Assembly (NCBI GenBank): GCA_031082425.1
Contig: JAVHLB010000017.1
Coordinates: 1-28,309 of the forward strand
Origin: Candidatus Edwardsbacteria bacterium
Lineage (GTDB): Bacteria; Edwardsbacteria; AC1; EtOH8
Direction of reading: 5' to 3'
DNA length: 28,309 nt
This document shows positions 14,630 to 22,853 of the stretch, one piece after another. The position numbers and the translations under genes are program-made. The first letter of the stretch is position 1, and the number at the start of each line of letters is the position of its first letter. The notes under the pieces were generated by a model. It was not told the origin of the DNA, ran no database searches, and worked only from the letters and a program-made list of their open reading frames with translations.

Positions 14630-17338
14630 ATGAGGCCGTTCAAGTCCGCAGTACTGTTGGCGCTGGGGGCACTTTTTATTCTGGCCGGCCCGTCCCGGGC
14701 CGACTGGGTCACGGCTACGCTGCCCGTCGGAACAGAACCGATGGCCATCGCGGTAAATCCGGCTACCAATAAAATTTATGTTGCAAACGCTGGCAGCGAT
14801 AATATCACCGTGATCGACGGTGCCACGAATCAGCAAACGAGCATCTTGACAAGTGATTCCTCCACAGCTTTGGCGGTCAATCCGGTCACCAACATGATCT
14901 ACGTGGCAAACACCGGTGGCAATAGCGTAACCGTGATCGACGGGGCCACCGGTATAGTAGACACAACCATAGCGGTGGGGGCATTGCCCCAAGCCGTGGC
15001 GGTCAACCCGGTTACCAATAGGATCTATGTGGTAAACACCGGAGACAGCACAGTGACCGTGATTGACGGCAACAACAACGGTGCTGCCAGCGTGGTCGTT
15101 GGCTTTCATCCCCGGGCGGTGGCGATTAACCCGGTGACCAACAAGATCTACGTATCTGTGACCGACGAAGACAGGATGGCGGTAATAGATGGGGCCACGA
15201 ATGGCGTCATCAAGGTGATCACCGACGGCGGTCCGAACACCGTAGCAGTGAACCCGGCGACCAATAAAATATATACCGCTTGCACCAACGACTTTTGCGT
15301 GACGGTGATCGATGGGATAACCAATGCCACCACCACGGTAACGGTGGGGAACGACCCCTCGGTTGTGGCGGTGAATCCGGCCACCAACAAGATATATGTG
15401 CTGGTGCCAGGTGACTGGGGCGGGGCGGTGATCGATGGAGCCACAAACGATGCCACCACGTTTTCTTTTAGCGGGATCCCCCGGGCCCTGGCGGTCAATC
15501 CGGCCACCAACATGATCTACGTGGCCTGCACCAACAATAATACCCTGTCGATGATCGATGGTGACCATAACACGGTATCCAGCCTGCCGGCCGGAACCAC
15601 ACCGTACGCCGTAGCGGTCAACCCTGCTACCAACATGATCTATGCTGTCAACAACGGAAGCGGGGACTTGACGGTGATCCGAGGCTTTGACCGGGACACG
15701 GCCAGGATCGCCATGCCGGATATGCCGTTCGAGGTGGCTATCAACCCCGTCACCGGCAGGGTCTACGTCGCCAATTATTCCGGGTTCAGCGTTACGGTCA
15801 TCGACATAGCCAGCGGCGACACCGCTCATGTGACGACCATCAATAGTCCCGGCAGTATTGCCGTCAATCCCCTTACTAACACCGTTTATGTCACTCATGT
15901 CTGGAATGATACAATGACGGTGATTGACGGCGCCACCAATGCCATAACCCTGATCGCCACGCCAGAACGGCCCGGCGCCGTCGACGTCAATCCTGTGACC
16001 AACCGGATCTACGTTTCCAGTGACTCCGGCCGTATGGTATCTGTGTTTGATGGCATCACCAACAGCATCATTGACAACGTGGCCGTTGGTTGCCGCCCGT
16101 CTTTTGTGGCGGTGAATCAGGCAGCCAATAAGATATATGCGGTTGGATCTTGGGACAAAACGGTGGCAGTGATCGACGGTTCGACGCATGCGGTCACTAA
16201 CCTTGACGTTGGCGACACCCCTACCAAGGTGTCTGTCAATCCGGTGACCGGTAAGGCATACGTTCCGAACAAGGGCAGTGATAGCGTGACAGTGATCAAT
16301 GTGGACAACAGTACGGTCATGATCCCGGCCGGGGGTGACCCTTGGCGGGTGGCGGTGAACCAAGCCACCAATAAGATATATGTTTCCAACCAAACCACCG
16401 ATAATGTAACGGTGATTGACGGAGATAATAATGCTACAGCCACCGTGACGGTCGGGGATGGGCCGGCCGGGATCGCCGTGGATCAGGTCAGGAACTTGGT
16501 GTATGTGGCCTGCTCCAACACAAACAGGACTTATGCGATAGATGGTGTGACCTGCGATACGGCGGTCCTCAGAACCGGCACCGGTTCTAGGAACGTGGCG
16601 ATTGATCCTGTGACAGGCAAGGTTTACGTCCTGGGATTTACCGGAGATGACGTGACGGTGATCGATCCCCACCGGGCAAGGGCCACCGGGGTGTTCGCAG
16701 AGATCGATGACCCGTCTGGAAACACCGTCTTTTCGGCAACACCCACGATTTCCGGCCGGGCGGTAAACCGGTGGAGCCCCAACAAGACCGGCATCATGGG
16801 GGTGCTGGGCGATTGGACAACCGGACCGGCGGCCTGGGGATGGATGGTCGGACCATACGGCGCAGCAACTGACTCGATAGATTGGACCTTGGGCTGGGGC
16901 GGGGATTCTCTGATCCGGGGCGAGAACCTTGTATGCGCCATCCCGCTGGAATCAAATACGGCCACCACCAACAATCTCGGCATAGGAACTCCTATGACGG
17001 GTAACATTTTAGTCTATCCGATTTATCGCATAGATCCCTATTCCGGAGTAGCGGGGGTGCCCAATGAGTCCAGGTCGGAGTCCTTGCAGCTTAAGGCCTT
17101 TCCCAATCCGGCATCGCGGCACGTTGTGATTTCCTATCAACTGAATAGGGCGGCAAAGGTTGCTCTTCATGTCTACAACATCGCGGGGCAGATGGTGAAA
17201 AAGTTCGATCAGGGGACCAAGTCGGCCGGGTATCACCAGATAAGCTGGAGCGACAATACTTTGCCCAACGGCGTCTACTTCTACCGGCTGCAGGCGGGGG
17301 ATTTCAGCGCCACCAGGAAGCTGCTGATAGTAAGGTAA
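14630..17338 (+). CDS. Secreted YVTN-type beta-propeller surface protein, paralogue of the 8168 gene
   Basis: This encodes 902 residues. The ATG follows GGAGGT (14620-14625), with a signal peptide (MRPFKSAVLLALGALFILAGPSRA, then DWV). I count sixteen YVTN blades (residues ~35-685), the same number as in the 8168 gene, but with more divergent codons and residues. The ~120-residue domain at about 687-807 (SGRAVNRW, IRGENLVCAIPLE, YPIYRID) matches the same position in the 8168 protein. Residues ~811-902 form the sorting domain. Its first half is divergent (FPNPASRHVVISYQL, VALHVYNIAGQMVKKF), while its last ~40 residues and their DNA are nearly identical to neighbouring genes, a sign of gene conversion. 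Surface display is expected; ligand unknown. Confidence 0.88.
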   Translation: MRPFKSAVLLALGALFILAGPSRADWVTATLPVGTEPMAIAVNPATNKIYVANAGSDNITVIDGATNQQTSILTSDSSTALAVNPVTNMIYVANTGGNSVTVIDGATGIVDTTIAVGALPQAVAVNPVTNRIYVVNTGDSTVTVIDGNNNGAASVVVGFHPRAVAINPVTNKIYVSVTDEDRMAVIDGATNGVIKVITDGGPNTVAVNPATNKIYTACTNDFCVTVIDGITNATTTVTVGNDPSVVAVNPATNKIYVLVPGDWGGAVIDGATNDATTFSFSGIPRALAVNPATNMIYVACTNNNTLSMIDGDHNTVSSLPAGTTPYAVAVNPATNMIYAVNNGSGDLTVIRGFDRDTARIAMPDMPFEVAINPVTGRVYVANYSGFSVTVIDIASGDTAHVTTINSPGSIAVNPLTNTVYVTHVWNDTMTVIDGATNAITLIATPERPGAVDVNPVTNRIYVSSDSGRMVSVFDGITNSIIDNVAVGCRPSFVAVNQAANKIYAVGSWDKTVAVIDGSTHAVTNLDVGDTPTKVSVNPVTGKAYVPNKGSDSVTVINVDNSTVMIPAGGDPWRVAVNQATNKIYVSNQTTDNVTVIDGDNNATATVTVGDGPAGIAVDQVRNLVYVACSNTNRTYAIDGVTCDTAVLRTGTGSRNVAIDPVTGKVYVLGFTGDDVTVIDPHRARATGVFAEIDDPSGNTVFSATPTISGRAVNRWSPNKTGIMGVLGDWTTGPAAWGWMVGPYGAATDSIDWTLGWGGDSLIRGENLVCAIPLESNTATTNNLGIGTPMTGNILVYPIYRIDPYSGVAGVPNESRSESLQLKAFPNPASRHVVISYQLNRAAKVALHVYNIAGQMVKKFDQGTKSAGYHQISWSDNTLPNGVYFYRLQAGDFSATRKLLIVR

Positions 17339-17355
17339 ATATCTTTTATCCACCA

Positions 17356-17384
17356 AGGGCCGCCCCAAAGGGCGGCCCTGTTTT
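17356..17384 (+). terminator. Intrinsic terminator after the second YVTN gene
   Basis: AGGGCCGCCC (17356-17365) pairs perfectly with GGGCGGCCCT (17370-17379), loop CAAA, followed by GTTTT. Confidence 0.85.
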
Positions 17385-17425
17385 GTAATATCTAAAACCC
17401 TGAAAATTTTTTCTGCTTAATTTAA

Positions 17426-17454
17426 TTGACAAGGGAAGGTGATATTGATAAAAT
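17426..17454 (+). promoter_or_regulatory. Promoter of the seven-repeat DIYAQ gene
   Basis: TTGACA (17426-17431), a 17-bp spacer and TAAAAT (17449-17454). Confidence 0.75.
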
Positions 17455-17519
17455 GCCAATGACATATAAACTTGGCGTTGTCCAAAAATAGTATTAACGC
17501 TTCTATAAAAGAGAACATG

Positions 17520-19778
17520 ATGAGATCAACCATATCCGCAGTCCTGGCCGTGCTGGGGGCTTTTTTATTGCCGGCCGTTCCGGCCCTGGCCCAGTGGGCG
17601 GCCGACGGCGCGGCCGTCTGCACGGCCGCCGGGAGCCAAGAGCACCCCACCATCGTTAGCGACGGCACGGGCGGGGCCATCATAACCTGGTATGATTTCC
17701 GCAACGGCAATAACGATATATACGCCCAGCGGGTGAACAGCGCCGGCGAGCCGCAGTGGGCGGCCGGCGGCGTGGCCCTCTGCACCGCCGCCGAGAGCCA
17801 ATATTATCCCACCATCGTTAGCGACGGCACGGGCGGGGCCATCATAACCTGGTATGATTTCCGCAACGTCACTAATTGTGATATCTATGCCCAGCGGGTG
17901 AACAGCGCCGGCGAGCCGCAGTGGACGGCCGACGGCGTGGCCCTCTGCACCGCCGCCGATAACCAATATTATCCCACCATCGTTTCCGACGGCACGGGCG
18001 GGGCCATCATAAACTGGTGCGATTACCGCAGCGGCACTAATTACGATATCTATGCCCAGCGGGTGAACAGCGCCGGCGAGCCGCAGTGGACAGCCAACGG
18101 CGTGGCCCTCTGCACCGCCGCCGGGAGCCAATATTTTTCCACCATCGTTTCCGACGGCTGGGGTGGGGCGGTAATAACCTGGGGTGATTTCCGCAACGGC
18201 ACTAATTATGATATCTACGCCCAGCGGGTGAACAGCGCCGGGGCGGCCCAGTGGACGGCCAACGGCGCGGCCCTCTGCACCGCCGCCGGGGACCAATATG
18301 ATCCCACCATCGTTTCCGACGGCTGGGGCGGGGCCGTAGTAACCTGGTGCGATTACCGTAGCGGCACTAATTATGATATCTATGCCCAGCGGGTGAGCAG
18401 CGCCGGGGCGGCCCAGTGGACGGCCAACGGCGTGGCCCTCTGCACCGCCGCCGAGAGCCAAGATTCTCCCACCATCGTTTCCGACGGCTGGGGCGGGGCC
18501 ATCATAACCTGGAGTGATTTCCGCAACGGCACTAATTACGATATCTACGCCCAGCGGGTGAACAGCGCCGGGGCGGCCCAGTGGACGGCCGACGGCGCGG
18601 CCCTCTGCACGGCCGCCGGGAACCAATATTATCCCACCATCGTTTCCGACGGCTGGGGCGGGGCCATCATACCCTGGAATGATTACCGCAGCGGCACTAA
18701 TTACGATATCTACGCCCAGCGGGTGGACCGTTACGACGGCAGTTACTTTGGCCGCAATGCCCCGGCCATCATCGGGGCTCAGGATATCCCCAACGACCAG
18801 GGCGGCTATGTCAACCTGCAGTGGACCCCGTCCTATTTGGATATTTACCCGGACACCACCGTCAGCTTCTATTCTCTGTGGCGCAGCCTGACCGGCGACG
18901 CGGCCAAGAGCCTGATATCCAAGGGGGCTATTCAGGTGGAGGCATCGGATATCACGTTGGATTTCATTGGCCCGGCCTACCGTCTAACCGAGCTGGACAG
19001 CAAAACCTACGCCTGGGAATGGATCGCCAACATCCCCTGGCAGCATTACCTGACGGCCTATTCCTACACCATGCCCACCCTGTGCGACACCCTGACCGGA
19101 GAGATGGCCTGGCACTACTTCTTTGTTTCGGCCCAGACCGACGATCCGTTGCTGTACTGGGACTCGCATCCCGACTCGGGCTACTCGGCGGACAACCTGG
19201 CGCCGGCCAAGGTGATAAACTTGAGCGGCAGCATTGCGAAAACACAGTTCACCGTCCTCTTGAATTGGACGGCCAACACCGTGGGCGACCTGATGAATTA
19301 TAAAATTTACCGCTCGACCAGCAGCAGTTTCGTACCGAACGATTCCGACCAGATAGGCACCTCGGTTGATACCGTATACGTAGATAGCGTCAGCGATGGC
19401 GTCTACTATTACAAAGTTGCGGCGGTGGACATTCATAACAACATCGGACCGGCCTCAGAAGTATGGGGCACCGGGTCATTGGGCGTAACCGGAAAACCGG
19501 ACGGCGCCTTGCCGACGGTCTATGCCCTTCAGAATGCCTATCCCAACCCGTCAAGGGGGCAGACCACTTTCAAATACCAGCTGCCCAGGGAATCAAAGGT
19601 CAGCCTGACGGTTTACAACGTGGTGGGCCAGACGGTCAAACGGTTCGACATCGGCGCCCAGCCGGCCGGATACCACCAGATCAGCTGGAACGACAACCTG
19701 CTGCCCAACGGCGTCTACTTCTACCGCCTGCAGGCGGGAAGCTACAGCGCCACCAGGAAGCTGGTGCTGCTGAAGTAA
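17520..19778 (+). CDS. Secreted seven-repeat DIYAQ propeller protein with Fn3 and sorting domain
   Basis: This encodes 752 residues from the second of two adjacent ATGs (17517 and 17520); the latter is better spaced from a weak AGAGA site. An in-frame TTG at 17472 would leave no room for a ribosome site. The signal peptide is MRSTISAVLAV...ALAQ. Residues ~25-402 contain seven near-identical blades of 54-55 residues (ALCTAAxxQYYPTIVSDGxGGAIITW, then YDIYAQRVNSAG), enough for one seven-bladed propeller. After a ~155-residue unassigned region comes a fibronectin type III-like domain (about 560-655; VLLNWTANTVGDLMNYKIYRS ... GVYYYKVAAVD), then the sorting domain (about 664-752; AYPNPSRGQTTFKYQL ... 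LVLLK). Exported; ligand unknown. Confidence 0.87.
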   Translation: MRSTISAVLAVLGAFLLPAVPALAQWAADGAAVCTAAGSQEHPTIVSDGTGGAIITWYDFRNGNNDIYAQRVNSAGEPQWAAGGVALCTAAESQYYPTIVSDGTGGAIITWYDFRNVTNCDIYAQRVNSAGEPQWTADGVALCTAADNQYYPTIVSDGTGGAIINWCDYRSGTNYDIYAQRVNSAGEPQWTANGVALCTAAGSQYFSTIVSDGWGGAVITWGDFRNGTNYDIYAQRVNSAGAAQWTANGAALCTAAGDQYDPTIVSDGWGGAVVTWCDYRSGTNYDIYAQRVSSAGAAQWTANGVALCTAAESQDSPTIVSDGWGGAIITWSDFRNGTNYDIYAQRVNSAGAAQWTADGAALCTAAGNQYYPTIVSDGWGGAIIPWNDYRSGTNYDIYAQRVDRYDGSYFGRNAPAIIGAQDIPNDQGGYVNLQWTPSYLDIYPDTTVSFYSLWRSLTGDAAKSLISKGAIQVEASDITLDFIGPAYRLTELDSKTYAWEWIANIPWQHYLTAYSYTMPTLCDTLTGEMAWHYFFVSAQTDDPLLYWDSHPDSGYSADNLAPAKVINLSGSIAKTQFTVLLNWTANTVGDLMNYKIYRSTSSSFVPNDSDQIGTSVDTVYVDSVSDGVYYYKVAAVDIHNNIGPASEVWGTGSLGVTGKPDGALPTVYALQNAYPNPSRGQTTFKYQLPRESKVSLTVYNVVGQTVKRFDIGAQPAGYHQISWNDNLLPNGVYFYRLQAGSYSATRKLVLLK
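17592..18726 (+). repeat. Seven 162-165-bp tandem repeats inside the seven-repeat DIYAQ gene
   Basis: The anchor CAGTGG recurs at 17592, 17754, 17919, 18084, 18249, 18414 and 18579, giving spacings of 162 and then five times 165 bp. Units are nearly identical in DNA, including third codon positions. They fall into an early GEPQW type (units 1-3) and a later GAAQW type with GWGG in place of GTGG. Confidence 0.9.
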
Positions 19779-19800
19779 ATCAGAGCAAAGGGCAAAAAGA

Positions 19801-19823
19801 AGCTGTGCCAACAGCTCCTTTTT
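19801..19823 (+). terminator. Intrinsic terminator after the seven-repeat gene
   Basis: AGCTGT (19801-19806) pairs with ACAGCT (19811-19816), loop GCCA, then CC and five T. Confidence 0.7.
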
Positions 19824-19826
19824 ATA

Positions 19827-19855
19827 TTGACAAAACATGGCGGCGGTGGTATCAT
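19827..19855 (+). promoter_or_regulatory. Promoter of the delta-60 repeat gene
   Basis: TTGACA (19827-19832), 17 bp, TATCAT (19850-19855), directly after the terminator. The predicted leader to 20001 is about 140 nt. Confidence 0.7.
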
Positions 19856-20000
19856 CCAGCGGTCAGCAGTCATGGCTTCGATGGTCAGGTTTATCAAGAT
19901 CGTACCAAATCGGCCTACTGTTCTACAAAACCATCCAGCATCAATAGTGCCGGATGGTTTTAGCGTTTCCAGGACAAACCATAAAGCAAGGGGGTTCGTC

Positions 20001-22733
20001 ATGAAGCTTACAAGTGGGATCGCATTTCTGTGCTGCCTGGGCCTGGGAGCCCTGTTTCCTGCATCCGGTCTAAGCGCCAGCGCCAACGACGGCTTCAACC
20101 CCGATGCCAGCAGCTCTGTCTTTGCCCTGGCGGTCCAATCCGACGGCAAGATCCTGGCGGGCGGGGCCTTTACCGGGATGGGCATTTACGTCAGGAACCG
20201 GATCGCCCGGCTGAATACTGACGGCACGGTGGAGGTGGCGTTCAACCAGGGGGCGGACGGAGCGGTCAGTGCCCTGGCCGTCCAGGCCGACGGCAGGATA
20301 CTGGTGGGCGGAAGCTTCACCACCTTCGGCGGGCAGGCCAGGAACCGCCTGGCCCGGCTGAACTCCGACGGCACGCTGGATGCCACCTTCAATCCGGATG
20401 CCAACGGCTCGGTCTTTGCCCTGGCCGTCCAGGCCGACGGCAGGATACTGGTGGGCGGGGTTTTCACCACCATCGGCGGTGATTCCGCAAAATACATAGC
20501 CCGGCTGAACGCGGACGGGAGCAAGGATACGACCTTCAACCCGAACACCAACGGGGCCGGCTACTGCTTCGCGGTCCAGCCCGACGGCAGGATACTGGTG
20601 GGGGGTAGTTTTACCAGCATCGCCGGGCAGTCCCGATATTGCTTCGCCCGGCTGAACGCCGACGGCACTGCAGATACGGCCTTTGACGCCAACGGCAACG
20701 GTGTGGTCCGGTCCGTCATGGTCCTGCCCGGCGGCAAGATACTGGCGGGCGGGGAATTCACAGCCCTGGGCGGGCAGGCCAGGAACCGCCTGGCCCGGCT
20801 GAACACCGACGGCACCGCTGATGCGGCCTTTAACCCGGACGCCAATGATGTAGTCTATTGTCTGGCCATCCAGGCCGACGGCAGGATGCTGGCGGGGGGC
20901 AGTTTTACCAGCATCGGCGGACTGGCCCGGAACCGGATCGCACGGCTGAACGCTGACGGCACCGCGGATGCCGGTTACAATCCCAATGCCAACAACTATG
21001 TCTGGGCCCTGGCGGTCCAGCCGGACGGCAAGATAGTGACGGGCGGAGGTTTCACCAGCGTAGCCGGGCAGGCTAGGGATTATATCGCCAGGATTAACCT
21101 GGACGGCACACTGGATGCCAACCTGGATCCCAACCCCAACAGCACCGTAAACACCCTGGCCGTCCAGTCCGACGGCAAGATCCTGGCGGGCGGCGGGTTC
21201 ACCAGCATCGGCGGACTGGTCCGGAACCGGATCGCCCGGTTGAACACAGACGGGCTGGCCGATACTACCTTCAATCCAAATTCCGACGGTGTCTTATATT
21301 CTCTGGCGGTGCAGGCCGACGGACGCATACTGGCCGGCGGCTATTATTTCAACATCTGCGGCCAGCCCAGGAAAAGCCTGGCCCGTATCAATGCCAACGG
21401 GACGCTGGACGCCGGGTTCGACCCCAGCGCCGGCGGATCGGTGTACTCCGTGGCGGTCCGGCCAGACGGGAAGCTGCTGGCCGCGGGAAGTTTCGACAGC
21501 ATGGGGGGGCGCCCGCTTAACTATATGGCGCTGTTGAATGCCGATGGAACACTGGACACGGCCTTTCACCCCAATCCCAACGCCCAAATTCAGTCTTTGG
21601 CGGTCCAGCCGGACGGCATGATCCTGGCGGGCGGGCTTTTTACGACCATCGGCGGTGTGAACCGCAACCGGATAGCCCGGCTTCATTCCAACGGCGCGGT
21701 CGACACTTCCTTCAATCCCAACGCTAACTCCAGTGTCAGTACCATCGCCGTCCAGCCCGACGGGAAGATATTGGCGGGGGGATTCTTCACCAGCATCGGC
21801 GGACAGGCCCGAAACAGAATCGCCCGCTTGAATGCGGACGGCACGGCCGACGCGGCCTTCGATCCCAATGCGGACAGTGTTATACTATCGCTGGCTCTCC
21901 AAACCGACGGGAAGATATTGGCCGGGGGGTGGTTTTCCAGCATCGGCGGGCAATCCCGGAACAAGATCGCCCGGCTGAATGAGGACGGCACGGCGGACAC
22001 CACCTTCAATCCCGGTGCCAATGGCCATGTTGCTGCCATCATTGTATCCGCCGACGGGAAAATCCTGCTGGGCGGAGATTTCACCTCCATCGGCGGGCAG
22101 GCCCGGAACCGGATCGCCCGGCTGAGCGCCGACCAGGCCGCCCTGCAAAGCCTTTCGGTATCCGGCGACGGCTCGGCCATAAGCTGGACCAGAGGGCAAT
22201 CGTCGCCGGAAGTATTCGATGCGGCTTTCGAGTACTCGACCGACCAGTCAAGCTGGACCCCGCTGGGGCCGGGAAACAGGATCTCAGGCGGCTGGGAGCT
22301 GACCGGGCTGTCCCTTCCAGCCGGGGAAATCGGCTATGTCCGGGCAGCGGGCCAGGCACCTGCGGGATACCAGAACGGTTCAGCCTCGCTGTTCGAATCG
22401 GTGAGGCAGTTCTATCTGGATTCGACGGCAACGGGCGTGACGGGAGACCCCGCGGCTCTGGACAAAATCCAGCCGGCGTTGCTGATGACAGCCTATCCCA
22501 ACCCCTCCCGGGGGCAGACCATCTTCAAGTACCAGCTGCCGAAGGAGAGCAAGGTCAACCTGGTTGTTTACAACGTGGTGGGCCAGGCGATCAAACGGTT
22601 CGACCAGGGGACCAAGCCGGCCGGGTACCATCAAATCAACTTAAACGACAACCTGCTGCCCAACGGCGTCTACTTCTACCGCCTGCAGGCGGGGGATTTC
22701 AGCGCCACCAATAAACTGTTGATAGTAAGGTGA
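20001..22733 (+). CDS. Secreted delta-60 repeat propeller protein with C-terminal sorting domain
   Basis: This encodes 910 residues. The ATG at 20001 is preceded by a purine-rich AAGGGGG; an in-frame TTG at 19827 is the -35 box itself and can be dismissed. The signal peptide is MKLTSGIAFLCCLGLGALFPASG. Residues ~30-710 hold fourteen ~50-residue repeats of the delta-60 type (FNPDANGSVFALAVQADGRI, then LAGGSFTSIGGQARNRIARL), again fitting two seven-bladed propellers. A short beta domain follows (about 711-810; AISWTRG ... YVRAAGQAPAGYQNGSASL), a usual partner of delta-60 repeats. The T9SS/FlgD-like domain (about 830-910; AYPNPSRGQTIFKYQL ... LLIVR) ends the protein. Secretion is expected; ligand or enzymatic role unknown. 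Confidence 0.9.
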   Translation: MKLTSGIAFLCCLGLGALFPASGLSASANDGFNPDASSSVFALAVQSDGKILAGGAFTGMGIYVRNRIARLNTDGTVEVAFNQGADGAVSALAVQADGRILVGGSFTTFGGQARNRLARLNSDGTLDATFNPDANGSVFALAVQADGRILVGGVFTTIGGDSAKYIARLNADGSKDTTFNPNTNGAGYCFAVQPDGRILVGGSFTSIAGQSRYCFARLNADGTADTAFDANGNGVVRSVMVLPGGKILAGGEFTALGGQARNRLARLNTDGTADAAFNPDANDVVYCLAIQADGRMLAGGSFTSIGGLARNRIARLNADGTADAGYNPNANNYVWALAVQPDGKIVTGGGFTSVAGQARDYIARINLDGTLDANLDPNPNSTVNTLAVQSDGKILAGGGFTSIGGLVRNRIARLNTDGLADTTFNPNSDGVLYSLAVQADGRILAGGYYFNICGQPRKSLARINANGTLDAGFDPSAGGSVYSVAVRPDGKLLAAGSFDSMGGRPLNYMALLNADGTLDTAFHPNPNAQIQSLAVQPDGMILAGGLFTTIGGVNRNRIARLHSNGAVDTSFNPNANSSVSTIAVQPDGKILAGGFFTSIGGQARNRIARLNADGTADAAFDPNADSVILSLALQTDGKILAGGWFSSIGGQSRNKIARLNEDGTADTTFNPGANGHVAAIIVSADGKILLGGDFTSIGGQARNRIARLSADQAALQSLSVSGDGSAISWTRGQSSPEVFDAAFEYSTDQSSWTPLGPGNRISGGWELTGLSLPAGEIGYVRAAGQAPAGYQNGSASLFESVRQFYLDSTATGVTGDPAALDKIQPALLMTAYPNPSRGQTIFKYQLPKESKVNLVVYNVVGQAIKRFDQGTKPAGYHQINLNDNLLPNGVYFYRLQAGDFSATNKLLIVR

Positions 22734-22750
22734 TCCAAAGCTAAAACAGT

Positions 22751-22780
22751 AAAAAGGGACTGTGTCAACAGTCCCTTTTT
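22751..22780. terminator. Strong terminator after the delta-60 gene
   Basis: AAAAAGGGACTGT (22751-22763) pairs perfectly with ACAGTCCCTTTTT (22768-22780) around GTCA. The A- and T-rich arms make it able to act in both directions. Confidence 0.88.
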
Positions 22781-22818
22781 CTTTTCCTTAAATATATATA
22801 AAAACAACAGTTTATTTA

Positions 22819-22847
22819 TTGACAGCCGGTAAATATTTTTGTATAGT
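22819..22847 (+). promoter_or_regulatory. Near-consensus promoter of the STAND-SARP regulator (leaderless)
   Basis: TTGACA (22819-22824), exactly 17 bp, TATAGT (22842-22847). Transcription should start at about 22853-22854, which is the A of the ATG at 22854. Confidence 0.8.
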
Positions 22848-22853
22848 AAAGGC

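Noticed and set aside
14609..16672. 687-codon minus-strand frame opposite the second YVTN gene
   Set aside because: Same artefact: the repeated sense codons give few stops on the opposite strand. The sense gene has promoter, ribosome site, signal peptide and sorting domain.
17565..18626. 353-codon minus-strand frame opposite the seven-repeat gene
   Set aside because: It mirrors the 165-bp repeats; no start signals or recognisable domain.
19827..20000. Upstream TTG start for the delta-60 gene
   Set aside because: The TTG is the first three bases of the TTGACA promoter box, so it cannot be in the transcript; the ATG at 20001 starts a signal peptide.
8074..22847. Bacteroidota-type -33/-7 promoters (TTTG/TAnnTTTG)
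   Set aside because: The promoters found are ordinary TTGACA-17/18-TATAAT types; the Bacteroidota motif was not seen, which argues against that phylum despite the T9SS-like domains.
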